A stretch of 64,000 nt of DNA, from contig NC_083386.1 of NCBI RefSeq assembly GCF_031755915.1, positions 15,919,001 to 15,983,000 on the forward strand, written 5' to 3'. Within the stretch, counting starts at the first letter, position 1. Each line of letters starts with the position of its first letter. Source of the DNA: Ziziphus jujuba. Taxonomy: Eukaryota; Streptophyta; Magnoliopsida; Rosales; Rhamnaceae. A program made the position numbers and the translations under genes. Positions 48,049-60,389 of the stretch are shown piece after piece. Below the pieces are notes generated by a model. The model saw only the letters and a program-made list of their open reading frames with translations. It made no database searches and was not told where the DNA came from.

Positions 48049-51000
48049 TGTAACACCCCGTCCCAAATCGCACCGGAATCCGTGCATGTTGACCGAGGTT
48101 GACCGTTAACCGTTGACCGAAGGGGGTCAAAAGTTGACTTTTTGACTCAGTAAGAATTTTGAGTTGACTAGGGTACCGTGGCGAAGTGCACGATGCCACG
48201 AGTTCGTAGACTGGTAGCACGTCGAAAACGGAGCTACGGTTTGAAAGTTATGGGCAAAACAAGTTGAAGTGTAAACTGTCTAAAAGGTGCCGGGAGTTGA
48301 CTTTTTCTTGTGATGTAATTGTGAGTTGACTCTTGTATGGTTGTAAAGTACTCGTCGATACGAGTTCATAGACTAGCGGCACGCTTAAATCGGACATGTG
48401 GTTAAAAAGTTATGGACGTTTGAAGTTTACCGGATACCGTATTATTTTAATGTTTTTGGGTCGTGAACAGTGAAATACCACGTGTCAGCTTCTGAGTGGT
48501 CCACGTGGCATGAACAGTGTCAGACAGGGTTTTAATTTTGAAAAACTCTCGGGGAAGAGAGAGAAAGAGAGAGAAGAGAGAGAGGAGAGAGAAAGAGAGA
48601 GAGAGGACTCGCCGGCCGCCGGTCATTTTCATGTTTTTCCGGCCTAGTTACTGTACACGCGCCGGCCAGCCAGATTGCCCACCTCATTTCCGGCAAAACC
48701 TCCAAATTTCACGGCGAACGGCCGCCGGACGCGCCCGGATCGGACGTCCGAAGTTTGGCGGCGATTTTTCCCCTCCACCGCCGGCCACCGCGAATCGGCA
48801 CTGTTCCGGCCATTTTCCGGCCACACGCGCCTGACAGCCTTGATCCTCTCCTCAAGTCCGGCCTACCCACCAAAAATCACGGCCATCGGACCACCGACGC
48901 GCCGGGATCGGAGCGTTTTCCGGCGAGGGGTCAAAAATCTTCAAACGGTGATTTCTCCGCCGTCCGACCTCCGTTTTGCTCACCGTCGGTCCCGTTGGAT
49001 TGCTCTCCTCACGATCTACAAATCTACAAAATTTCACAACAAACGGCCACCGCCGGAAAATACTGTTCCGGCGACGGTTGCCGGTGACGTGGCGGCCCGC
49101 CGGAAATTACTGTTCCGGCGAGTATCCGAAAATTTCCGGCCAGCTCCAGTCTGCAGTGTTCGACCTCCTGAACCCAAATCCGACTTCCGTTTCCACCAAT
49201 TCGCGACGGTTTGGGAGAATTGCGGAGCCGAAACCCGAAAAGCTTCCCGATAAAATTCAAACCCCGTCGGGTACGATCATCGAAAATTAAGACCGGATCT
49301 GTGATTAGCATCACTCGAGCTTCGATTCGGTATATGATTCGTAAATTTTAGTTATCGTTTGTGTTTTGACCCCCTGGGTACCGGGTATTATTTACCCGAA
49401 TAAAATATTAATTTATTTGACTGTCTGTGAATTTTGTTCTAGGAGCACCGGTGAGTCGTAGAATTGATCCCGTAGTGGATCATGGGTTAATTGCGTGCTC
49501 CAGGTGAGTGACCCACCTTCAAATTAATTTTGGGGAATTTAATTGATGAATATATTATGTGTGAATTAAATATTTGGAATTTAATTTCTATGTGCCAAAT
49601 ATTTATTGGATTTATTGTAGAAGTATTTATGAACTTATTGGATTTAAGAAAATGCGAATTCTACAAATTTATGCCGTGTGGAATTATTTTATGGTTTTGA
49701 GGATTTTGAAATTGGTGTGGTTTTAATGGTAAATTGGGCACGATTTGATTTTCAAATATTTCAAGGAAAATATTTGGTTATGTTGGTGATTTCAATTTTT
49801 ATGAAATATGCCCATAAAATATTATGGGATTTGATTATGATATTTCGAGAAATTATTTATGCTTGGAAAAAAATGTGGATATTTGAATTGATGGATTTGG
49901 GAGTTGGTGGATTTGAAAATCATGGAATTTTTGGTATGGATTATAAGGAAATTGTGGAGAATTTCCCGGTTCAAGCGGATGGATTATGCCCGCTATGCTT
50001 ATGAAAAATGTGAAATTTGTTTTATGATTTAAATTTATGGATTTTATAATTTTTAGATGCACCGTGCACGTACTGGTGTTCTGATTATGTGATATGGTAT
50101 ATGTGATATGGTTAGTGTGCACACGGTTGTGATTAGCGCGCAGGTGGGTGTGATTAGCGCGCAGGTGATGTGATTAGCGCGCAGGTGGGTGTGAGTAGCG
50201 CGCGGTTGATATTATGAGGGTGTCCTGTGGATGCCATCGGAGAGGGCGGCCACCCCCCTTTGGCCGGGACACCAGGTTAGCAGCGGCGCTGTGGGACGCC
50301 ACGCGACCGTATGCCGGTTTCTCTCTATAACCTCCTGTCTGGCGGTACCTTGGGACGCTGGGTACTGTTGGCGCCACTGGTATATAGTGGGTGCATCAAA
50401 TGATTTTCAGAACTGTGTTTTAAAAATAAAATGTTTGGAAACTGAATTGGAATTAAAGATATAATTGTTACCGCTTCTGGTATTTAATTGATGTCTTGGT
50501 TTCGGGGAATATGGATAAAGGGTTTTGTGAAATTGTTTTAAAAGGGGAACCTTTCCAACTGAGAGAATTGTAAGGGTTTTGAGAGAAAATATTATTTCCA
50601 AATAATTATTATTTATACTTATTACTGTGATAATATATGGTATAGTAGTAGGGTCGCTCACTGAGATGATTAGCATCTCACACTCTTAAATTCCGTTCCT
50701 CTAGGTACCAGGTTGTCGGTGTTCACTCGGAGCGGACTTGATCTTCCTCGCTATTTTAGTTCGGCAGTACCCTGTTATTCTTTTATTGCAGTTGTAATAT
50801 TTCTTTCACTCTTGTTGTATTTATTTTGCACTGGATTACTGTATTTATTTTTTTAAGTACTGCAATTTGTGGAACCAATTTGTAGTTTGTGGGAGGAATA
50901 AGGGGATATTTTTGAAGTGTGTTTTCAGTGCAGGTAAATTTGTGGTAAGTAAATCCCTTAGGGGAGGTGCTGCCGAATTTTCCGTTGGAAGGTTCGGTGG

Positions 51001-51062
51001 TATTTCCCTGGGATCAGGGCTGTCTAGGGTTTAGGAGGAGGAATTCTGGACGGGTCCTGACA
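48049..51062 (+). repeat. 3' LTR of inner element
   Basis: It is collinear with the 5' LTR at a constant offset of 6,353 bases, with no indels seen. GTATT follows at 51,063-51,067. Confidence 0.95.
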
Positions 51063-51067
51063 GTATT

Positions 51068-52234
51068 GGATATTTAGCTATTTTGATTGATACTTTTTGG
51101 TAGCTTTTATTTTTAAAGGTATTGTTGATTTAGAAGATACAGAAAGGCTGTAAGATATAAGATTGATACTTTAAATAGTGTAAGGATCTAGCATTTAGTC
51201 TTTTAGTATTAGGTTGTGATATTAAAATTAAGATTTAAATTTCTTTATTGTTTGAGAAATGAATTCTTGGAGTCTATTTGGAATCAGAAGAAAGTATGGT
51301 TTTCTCAAGATTGATACTTTGGGTTTATGAGAGAGCTTGGACTTGATCTTTTAGATGTTTGTTATCATTTATGTTTTATTTTGGTATTGGTTGGTATCTT
51401 TTATCACTTGTGGATTGATAATTTTTTGGATTATATTAGATTTTATGAGAGATTTAAGGTTTTTTATTATAATAAGTATGGAAATTTTGTTATAAGATTC
51501 TAGTAAAGTAATTAGCAAGATTATGTTGTTTGAGGATTAGATAATCAAAGAATTAATAAAATTATGGACAATAAAGCAAGAAGTTGAGAGGTTGAAGAGA
51601 AAGACAAAAAGAACGATCTTAGTTTTAATTTTGGATCACTAGTATTTGGTTTGAGGAATTAAACTTAAGTTATAAATTTTATTATAGGTAATGGATGAAT
51701 TATCAGAGTTAATTCTAATTTGTAAGAAATATGATTTTTGTAAGAGTGATATTAATAGTTTTAAGATGGTTTTGGAATTGATCAGTAGAAGATAAATCTT
51801 TATGTGATTTTGTTTTGGGAGTAAATAGAGATCTCTTGTTACAGTTGTGCTTTTTATGGATTTGTTGATGATCACTTTAGTTTGGTTCTTACTTATGGAC
51901 TATTTATGGAGATATTAGAGTTTGTTTTGCATTGTGGTTGAGGTATTTGATAGGCTAACTTTTATTTGTCAAGTTAAGAGTGTTATCATTTTAGGGTTGG
52001 AATGTGAAGGCTTAGTGGATTGCATTGTGGTATTAGTGTTCTCCAAACGTGAGCTTGGTTGAGTTGAGCGAAACCTCGTTGATAAGTAGTTTCTGCTAAT
52101 GGAAATTTTGTGGCTTTTTAAAGGTTGAGTTATGTTGGATTGCGAACAATTAGACCGTGTGTGGTTAGCATCTTTACATATTCCAATAATAAGGTATCAA
52201 ATTTCGAGGATGAAATTTCTATAAGGGGGTAGGT
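51068..52234 (+). pseudogene. Right interior of outer element, decayed pol
   Basis: No open frame. Homology to the inner element's pre-integrase spacer is visible around 51,181-51,330 and 51,640-51,720. The 3' end has atttcgaggatgaaattt and a polypurine tract (aagggggtagg, 52,223-52,233) just before the LTR, so the boundary is sound. Confidence 0.6.
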
Positions 52235-54835
52235 TATAACGAATCGTCTCTAGAAAACACTTAGAATTTGAAATTTTGGGCAATTTGATCAAAGTTGACC
52301 AAATTAGATTTTTAAGTAGGATCAAGTTTAACTTTTCCTTAAATATGGATTTTGACTTTGATTCCGGTATCATTGTATAGAGCTCGTTAATACAACTTCA
52401 TAGACTGTAGATCCGTATAATTTTGAGTTATGGTTAAAAAGTATTGATTCAAGAAAGTTTGAGCATTAATATTTTATCTGTGTCTAATTCAGTCCCGCAT
52501 TATTTTCTTTTAGTAGATCCAAATGCCTATATAAACTTTAGGAAGTGTGTCATGCATGAAAAAAATTCAAATACCCAAGATACTCCTAAAAACTTTAGGA
52601 CTAGCGAACCCATTCCTCCTCATCAGATACAAACTGAAACCACCACACTTCTCCACACAAAACACCAAAATTGACCAACCTCCGACCACAAATACCATAT
52701 ATGTGCATTGTTCGTAAAATTTCCAACCTCTCTTCCATACAATATGACCCATTAACGTTAAAGGTGCTTGGATTGGGGGGTTTTCAGACAAGGTGGCACT
52801 TGACATATCTAGTAGCAACCTCATCAAATTTTGCCAAAATTGACATGATTTCCATCCGTCCTAGCTTGCACGCTCCTCATATTGATATTCCCCATGAAGA
52901 TTTCAATCAACCCATAAATTTTCATATCCAACAGCTGTCGGACGTGTTGGGATTGATCATTTTTCCTACGACAGTGTTTGTTAAGATTTCTTACCCTTTG
53001 AGAAATTCATTAAGGGAAGATTTGTTTGAACCTTCTAAAGAGTTTTATGGATACTAGCAATACTTTTGGATCAAAGTAAGTAGATCACTATATTTCTCAT
53101 CTTTTGAGATTTTTATCGCTATAAAGTTTATGAATTTTGGATATTGATTAGTTTTCTATTTTGGGGTTAATTAGTTTACTATCGAATAAAATTGGCTGTA
53201 TTTGGATAATTTTGGATCAAATTGAAGTTGAAACCATGTAATTAGATCTCAATGGGACCTAATGAAAGGTATAATTTCGTAAAATTGGTTTTAGGGTGAA
53301 AAACCCCAAATTTTAAGTATTGAGTATTAAAAGCTTATTGTATAATTGGACCCTTTAGTGACTAGTTTTGGTAAATGGAGAGTCATAAAGTTATTTTTAT
53401 TTTAAAATATTTGGTATACGCCAATGTTTCTAATTTAATTCTTGAAAGTCTAAAAAGTGTTCTTGCTATAATTTAGGCACTAGGGTGGAGACTGAAGATG
53501 ATTCGACAACAGATTAGGAGTGAGCTGTATATTGGTGAGTGGATTTATTTTTCTAAATATTTTTAGGCATATTAAATTGATGGTTCATAGTTTTTTTTTT
53601 TTGAAGTTTTATGAAATTTTATGTAAATTTCAGTTATATGATTTTATTTGTTTATATATGCGAATACATATAAAAGTTTTCATTTCATATGATTTTTAGT
53701 AAGTTTTTAAATGTTTTTAAATTTTAGTATGCTCATATTGAAATTACGAATCTTGGTATTTTAAAAGTTTTGATAGTTGGATTAATTACTGCTATATAAC
53801 TTTGTATGATAATATTTTTGGTGTCAAATAAGTACTTATGAATTGATTACTTTATTTAGCTTATTCATATATGATTTAAATATGATATGTCAAATAGTTA
53901 CATTAAGTTTTTAGGTTTGGATATAAAGAAATAAATGATATTTTGTTATAGAATATATGTAGGATATGAATTGGTGATACCGTGTGTCAAGTAATGCTAA
54001 AGTTACATATGCAGATATGAATTCGGTTATAAATACAGTTATCATATATATATATATATAGAGAGAGGCTAACTTAGATGTCTTTACTTTATGATGCCTT
54101 AGGGATGCCAAGAGTTGTATGATAGTTTCCCCCATACCTATTAGCTCTGCAATGGCTTAGGATGCTAAGGAATGTATGGTAGGTTTTTGTATTGGGCATG
54201 ACATACATGTTCTGTTATCATACAGATTATGATTATGAAACTATTATTTTTGCTTATAGGTCATTTTTTAGAAAATATAAATTATTTATTTAAATACAAG
54301 AGATTATGACTGATCTTTTATTTGCAAAGATTTTTGTATGAAGCATAAGGTTTGCTATATTTTTAAAGACAATTCATTGGTTTTTGTGAAATGCATTTTC
54401 TAAAATATGAGGATTTTCAATTGAGTGAAAGTGAGGTTTTGAAGATAAATGATTATTTTTATATTATTATTTTATTGTCTCATAGTTTTATTTTCAAATT
54501 GTTTTCCCCACGCCTTAGTTGATAGGTTACACACATTACATTTAGGCATTTTCGTTGCTCGTATATTATTTAATTATTGATGTATTGTTCTTTCCTTTTT
54601 ACTTTGAAGATAGTATATATATATATATATATATATGTATCCTTTTTTTCATTGATTTTGATATGTAAATTATATTGAGTGCTTTTAATATTTATATTTG
54701 TTCATTTAAACTTTTTAGAATGCTTCGGTGAATTAACTTAATATGTATAACTCTCATTTTATTTTATTTTTCTCTCTCTTAGATCTTGGATTTAGGACCT
54801 CGATGTTTCATGTTAATGATTTTTTGGGAATTCCG
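52235..54835 (+). repeat. 3' LTR of outer element, 3'-truncated
   Basis: It aligns with 37,235 onward, sharing gagcattaatattttat, the tatataaa box (52,528-52,535) and ccattcctcctcat. Similarity is lost after ggaattc near 54,830. About 180-250 bases corresponding to 39,900-40,079 are absent, so the right duplication cannot be checked. Confidence 0.7.
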
Positions 54836-55426
54836 CAATGATTCATTTAATTTGTAATTTTTAATTTTTATTGCTTGTTTAATGATGACTTGAGACTAGA
54901 ACATCATTCTCCTTGGTTATTTGTGTTCATGTTTTTATGTATCATAGTTTGTTGAACTTCATTATCTATTTCCACTAAACATTTTGCAATTATTTAGAAG
55001 TATACAATTGAATATCTTTAATATTATTCAGAAGTTTGAAATTTGAAAAAGAAACTACAACGGGATATATAAAAATGGCATATAAAAATGGCAAGCAGAG
55101 AATATTAATTCAATTATAAATACCACGTTTTTTATTTACATACTATAAGTGGAAATATTTTAAAATTAGTGTTTGAAGGTAAATTCATCAATAATAGTCA
55201 TTTTACATTACCAAAACGGGATCTAAACTTTGCCTAGATTTTCAAGTGTCATTATATTTGAGGGTTTTTATGTTATTTACTGAATTCAAGAAGAGTTTTT
55301 TTTTTTTTTTAATATATTTTTTTATATTTCTTAGTTTAAGAAAATTATTTACAAGTTTTAAATTTTTTTTTTTTTTTGGAAATTAATTGCTTAGAAAATT
55401 TTCACACAATTTACGCTACATCAAAC
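54836..55426. other. AT-rich intergenic DNA, no gene seen
   Basis: Only homopolymers and short spurious ORFs. Confidence 0.6.
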
Positions 55427-55487
55427 AAAAGACTTGACATGAGTCCCCGCAAAAAAAAAAAAAAATCCAAAAATAAAAGACTTGACA
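55427..55487 (+). repeat. Poly(A) insertion flanked by perfect 13-bp direct repeats
   Basis: aaaagacttgaca occurs at 55,427-55,439 and 55,475-55,487. It encloses 35 bases: tgagtccccgc, about 15 A, then tccaaaaat. Same pattern as at 17,238, 33,675 and 34,387. Confidence 0.6.
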
Positions 55488-55582
55488 AAACAAACGAGGA
55501 GAGAAAAATGAGTTTTGATGATGTATAGACTTCGTTCAAAGGCTCAACATAGTCCCATTTTCCAGGTTTCAAGACAAAAACT

Positions 55583-55965
55583 CAAATGGGTTGGGCTACT
55601 GTTTTTTAGGCTTTGAGTCAGTACAATGAGGCTGATTCAAGCAAAAACTCAAATGGGTTGGGCTATTATTATTCAGGCTTTGAGTCAGTACAATAGGCCG
55701 ATTCAACCAAACACAAATGGGTTGGGCTACTATTATTCAGGCTTTGAGTCAGTACAATTAGGCTAATTGAAGCAAAAACTCAAATGGGTTGGGCTACTAT
55801 TATTCAGGCTTTGAGTCAGTACAATTAGGCCGATTCAAGCAAACTCAAATGGGTTGGGCTTCTATTATTCAGGCTTTGAGTCATATAATTAGGTCAATTC
55901 AAGAAAAAACTCAAATGGGTTGGGCTACTATTATCAGGCTTTGAGTCGGTACTATTAGGCCGATC
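55583..55965. repeat. Minisatellite, six units of about 66 bp
   Basis: Unit starts (caaatgggttgggct) lie at 55,583, 55,650, 55,714, 55,781, 55,846 and 55,912, a spacing of 64-67. Each has ttcaggctttgagtca and taggc(c/t)gattcaagcaaa-like segments. A stop in the unit and length changes argue against coding. Confidence 0.95.
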
Positions 55966-56630
55966 TATCAAAGAAAGACCAAAACTAAATTACTGCAAAC
56001 CCAAGTTTCATAAACATGCCAGAAAAATATCAATAATGATAGAAACACAAATTTATTTGTCAAATTCATTTATTAAACTATGTAACAAATTTATCCATTT
56101 ATATTAAATTTTACTCACCTAATTAATGATTTATCTAATGATATTTAATATTATTTTTCAACGCTTAATATAAACAAATCACTAGCCATATAATTTAAGG
56201 TTGATTTATTCATATTTAATTTGTACTATTTTTTTTTTCATCTATTAATAGATTTAACAAATTGTTTACAACATCAATTGATAAATAAGTTGGTAAACAA
56301 AATTGGTATTTGTAACATTATTTTAAAAAGAAAAAAGAAAAAGAAAAACATAATAAAATATGGCGGTTTTAGCTCGAACACCCTCTATAATTTCAGTAGT
56401 GTAGCATTTTATAACTATAGCATAGAGTTAACACCAACACCTTATAAAGTTTGCAAATTGTGCAACATGAATTCCATTATGACCTTTTAAGAGGGTGGAC
56501 TCTGGGATTTTGGAGGTTTTAGGCCTATTTTATAGATTAATTTTTAATAAATATTTAAAATAAATAATAAATAAAATGAACAAAAACAATAATTTTTATT
56601 GAATAAAAAGGTTTCAAAATTATATGGAAT

Positions 56631-57110
56631 AATACTCTTTAACACTTTTAAAAGTTCACTTAGAATTTACTCTTCTAGCATTTCTGAATTCAAATTAGTA
56701 ATTAAACTGCTACAAAAGTTGTTTTAGTCCGTATTTATAAATTTTGTAGATATTAAAAAAATTAATGTTAACCACAGTAAAAAAAAAAGATAATTATGGT
56801 TATAATTTTTTTTTTAAAAAAAATTACAATACCATTTAAAAATTGCTAGTAAATAAGAAAAACATAAAATAATAATACTAGTAAATTATATGCAAAAATA
56901 CTCTTAACACTTTTAAAAGTCACTTACAATTTACTCTTCTAGCATTTTTGAATTCAAATTACTAATTAAACTACTACAAAAGTTGTTTTAGTCCGTATTT
57001 ATATATTTTGTATATATTGCAAAAATTAATGTTAACCACAGTAAAAAAAGATAATTATGGTTATAATTTTTTTTTTTGAAAAATTACAATACCATTTAAA
57101 AATTGCTAGT
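56631..57110. repeat. Tandem duplication of about 220 bp
   Basis: 56,631-56,850 and 56,897-57,110 both run from aatactctt-aacac through ttttagtccgtatttata, aatgttaaccacag and aattgctagt. They differ by a few substitutions and A/T tract lengths, with a 46-bp spacer. Confidence 0.85.
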
Positions 57111-57539
57111 GGGCTCATCTTATTGCTATTTTTACCAGGAAATTTAATTTTTCAATTTTTTTTCCTATTTTAAATATATTTTTTAAAAAATTAAAAAAAT
57201 ATACAATACCAAAGAGGCCCGGACCAAATGGGGGCCTTATACATTTGCACACCAAGTCCATGATCAGGGCCTACGGTTTTAACAACTAAATCATATTAAT
57301 CTAATTTTATTTTTATTTTTTTATTATGCTTAGACCCCTGCTTAAGGAAAGGAAATCTTCTCATGTACTAAGTTCATTGTGGTTTAATAGATTAAACAGC
57401 CATATATGAGGTTTGGATTGATATTGTATTGTTTACAAAGTTTAGAAGGTATTGGTGCTAATTAGATATAAAAATGTGACATTATAAAGACATTGATGCC
57501 AAAAAAAAAAATAAATAAATAAATAAAAAACTTAAAATA

Positions 57540-57760
57540 TGAGTAAAGTTGACCAAAGGGATAAGTGATAGCATTAAGTTGGAAAGGAGAAGCCCAAGAG
57601 CGAGACCGGCGGGCATGGCCTATTTGGGGTGGTGGGATGGCACAAGAGGAGCCTCCGCCTTGGTGTAAGCCATGTGTTGCAATCAATGCTGGTTTAAGCA
57701 AACCAAAGCTACTCACCAAATATTTAATGCGTTCTGCAAAATGCCTCTAAATTTGCTTTC
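57540..57760 (+). other. Small GC-richer island with unrecognised ORF
   Basis: An ORF at 57,565-57,750 (61 residues, with QEEPPPWCKPC) stands out in composition from the AT-rich flanks. No family is recognised and no splice-consistent partner is evident. It may be an eroded gene fragment. Confidence 0.25.
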
Positions 57761-59320
57761 TGTCCCTTTTCAATTTCCATGTCAAAATCTCACTCTCTAT
57801 ATCTCATATCCCTTTCCCTTTCATTCTACTCTTTCTAATCACCACCACAAAATATCATCCTTGTTTTTCTTTTGCTTTTTCTTTGTCTTTTTAAAATATA
57901 TTAGTTTTCAATTTTCATATTTTTGTGTAACTTGTATACGTTGGTGTTGCATTCTCAGAATGTGCTTGGCGTTTTGCATCTAAATCATGGTGCATTGGCT
58001 TTCTATGCCATTTTATTTTTATTGGAGGAAATTTTAAATGAGGACGTTTTTTTCTCATTAATAAAGTGACACTTTTGGCAGCAGACCCAAAATCACATCT
58101 TGGTGATGTTAACAATGGAATTTGGAGTAATTTTTTTTTTCTTTTCTATTAAAATGGATAGACATATAGAGGAAAATTTTCCAATGAGTATTATTTTTTC
58201 CATAAGATCTTGACCACTACTATGTTTTATATGTAATGATATTGCTAAAATATATGTCTATATTGGTTGAGGTGATAATGCTTATGAAAAATAAAATAAT
58301 AATAATAATAATAATAATAGTAAGTTTATGTAATATAATCGAGCCAATTTCTTTACCTTTCTATATATAAAGAAAGATTTATAATTATACTCTAATTTTC
58401 TAAGCCGGTTTGCAAACTAAATTTCTTTTTTCAAGTTTTTCTAAGGGGAGAACTTAGTTATTATACAAATTTGACTTCCCCATTCCTGTATTAAAAATTA
58501 AAAAAAAAAGTCATGAACAAAGCTAAGTGAAAGCATATGGTTAATTTCAAATTCATTTGTATTTATTTATTTATATATAATAGAATGGATGCTATTTCAA
58601 AAACAAAATCAATTATTATTATTATATTATTTTTTCTTTTCTTTGAAACAAAACCAATTTTTTTTAAAAAAAATGTTTGATAAAAAACAGAATGAATTCT
58701 TTGTTGATATAATTGGGCCATATTCATCCCAATACCATAAAATATTAATGTCAAATTTTAATATTAATTTTTTGATAATATATGCTAAAAAATAATATTA
58801 TTAAATGGTCATCAGATCCACTTTTACCAATTAAAAAGCGAAATCATAATAATATAAGTATTAGATAATAATGCTTCACAAACTTTATTATATAAGATCT
58901 AATATCAAAATTTATCAATTGCAAATTTGATATTAAATTTTATCTAAAAAAATAACATTGATAAAATTTATTAATTGATATTGTTTTTTTTTAAATACAT
59001 TATCTAAATACAAACTATCTATTTTTTTTATATTATTTAAATTCATATTTTGATGAATATAAATAAAAATATTTTATCATTGAAATTAATCCACTTTGTT
59101 TACTAATCGGTATCGGAACGGTAAAAAAAATGCAACCCTACCACATTTTAACAAGGTTTTGTTATTGCCGATGATTTAACCTTGAAAAACATAAAAAAAA
59201 TATATATATATTTGTTTGCTATTTTAGTAGTATTTTCTTTTTTTTTTTTTTGGAAAAAAGAAAAAAAAGGGAAAGAAAGAAAGGTAGAAAAAGTAGATAA
59301 AAATATAATTTTTGACTTTT
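57761..59320. other. AT-rich intergenic DNA, no gene seen
   Basis: It contains an ATA repeat at about 58,293-58,318 and poly-T runs; no bounded element. Confidence 0.6.
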
Positions 59321-59600
59321 AAATGGAAGGACAGAGGAGGCAGTAGGAAGTAGGCAGAAGGTAATAATAGGCAGGCAGAAGTGAAAGATATCCACGCGTA
59401 GTTTGTACGATGAGATCCTGACAAAAGTAAGATGGTGAATGAAGTTACAATGTAGGCCCACAACTAACGACAGAGATTCGGACATGCCGACGTGGGCCCC
59501 ATTTGACCCTGTCCCACCTTTCATGTCCCCATCACAGGCGATACCTCACAAGCACTGCCCACATCCACCGCGCCATGTGTAATTCTCATATTGGAATGTT
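59321..59600. promoter_or_regulatory. GC-richer intergenic island
   Basis: This 280-bp island has taggcccac and gtgggcccc near 59,452 and 59,492 (TGGGCC-type site II / TCP-like cores, both orientations). A plus-strand transcript from it would begin near 59,600, but no coding exons are recognised downstream. Function open. Confidence 0.25.
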
Positions 59601-60167
59601 ACTACACCTACTGTTTTTACTAAACATGTTGTATTTACCCAAAAAAAAAAAAAATATATATATATATATATATATTACGTGCGTATGAATTATATATATA
59701 TAAGATCCTTATACGGTCTGAAAGATCAGCATTTTCAAAATTGGCATTTTTTTATAAAAATGTCAAATTTTTTTTTATATTATACATATTAAAATTAATA
59801 TTTTTATTTAAAAAATACTAATTTTGGATGCAAATCATAGAATTTTTTTATATATAATATATATATATATATATGAAAGTATTGTTATTACCAAAAAAAA
59901 AAAAAAAAAAGAGGAAAATATATATCCAACTGTTAAGTTCATTGGCTATTATTTGGAGTTTATTTTTTCTTGTGAATGTTAGGAATTCATTTTTTTAATA
60001 TATATTTTTTTTAGTTTTAAAAGTTTTAATATTTAAATTAAAATTTTTAAAACTAAAAATCCATATTAAATTTTTGTTTAAATATATCTTTGAAGATAGT
60101 TCAATGATTAAAAATATTATTTTTGCAAATTATAATCCAAATTTGAATATTTTTACTTCAATATTAA

Positions 60168-60389
60168 ATGAGAAAAAGAAAAAGAAAAAGTGTGTTTAAA
60201 TGTGAAGTGAATGTTGGTAGGCCTAAGACAGAAGCTCCTCCACCTCCGGCTTTGGTTGCAGTTCCAATTGCTTCTGCTTGTCTCTATGCTGTGCTCCCAC
60301 AACAAATTCCCTACATTTTAAACCTTTTTTTTTTTTTTTTGGCTTCTCTGAAAAGTTCTTTGTCATTTGTTTTGTTTTGTCTTGTATAA
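60168..60389 (+). other. Unrecognised 73-codon ORF with exon-like centre
   Basis: The stretch 60,210-60,320 encodes GRPKTEAPPPPALVAVPIAS followed by ACLYAVLPQQIPYILN. Its composition is more coding-like than its surroundings and it runs into a poly-T tract. No family is recognised. It could be a gene fragment carried by a transposon or chance. Confidence 0.2.

Larger units (their letters stand above)
41696..51062 (+). mobile_element. Inner, young, rearranged non-autonomous Ty3/gypsy retrotransposon (9.4 kb)
   Basis: It is bounded by TGTAAC...TGACA LTRs of 3,014 bp each, a perfect GTATT duplication, an iMet primer site (44,712-44,723) and a polypurine tract (48,036-48,047). The interior is 3,339 bp. 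Parts in order: leader, decayed integrase relic, integrase core, gag with two zinc motifs, protease remnant, pol C-terminal tail. Reverse transcriptase and RNase H are missing. The EEATWEPEAQ-type tail and gag style suggest a chromovirus (possibly Tekay clade), but no full chromodomain remains. By eye the LTRs differ at about six positions (41,796/48,149; 42,304/48,657; a G/A near 44,401/50,754; a T/C near 44,507/50,860; two adjacent bases near 44,680/51,033), about 0.2 percent. Confidence 0.93.
37235..54835 (+). mobile_element. Outer, old Ty3/gypsy-type LTR retrotransposon, interrupted by a younger one
   Basis: Two related sequences about 2.6-2.85 kb long in the same orientation (37,235-40,079 and 52,235-about 54,835) bracket a methionine-tRNA primer site, a gag zinc-knuckle relic and a polypurine tract. 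A younger element sits inside at 41,696-51,062. The remaining outer interior is only about 2.8 kb and has no open pol, so most coding DNA was lost or decayed. LTRs differ at roughly one base in five over a stretch compared by eye, so this is an old insertion. Confidence 0.8.
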
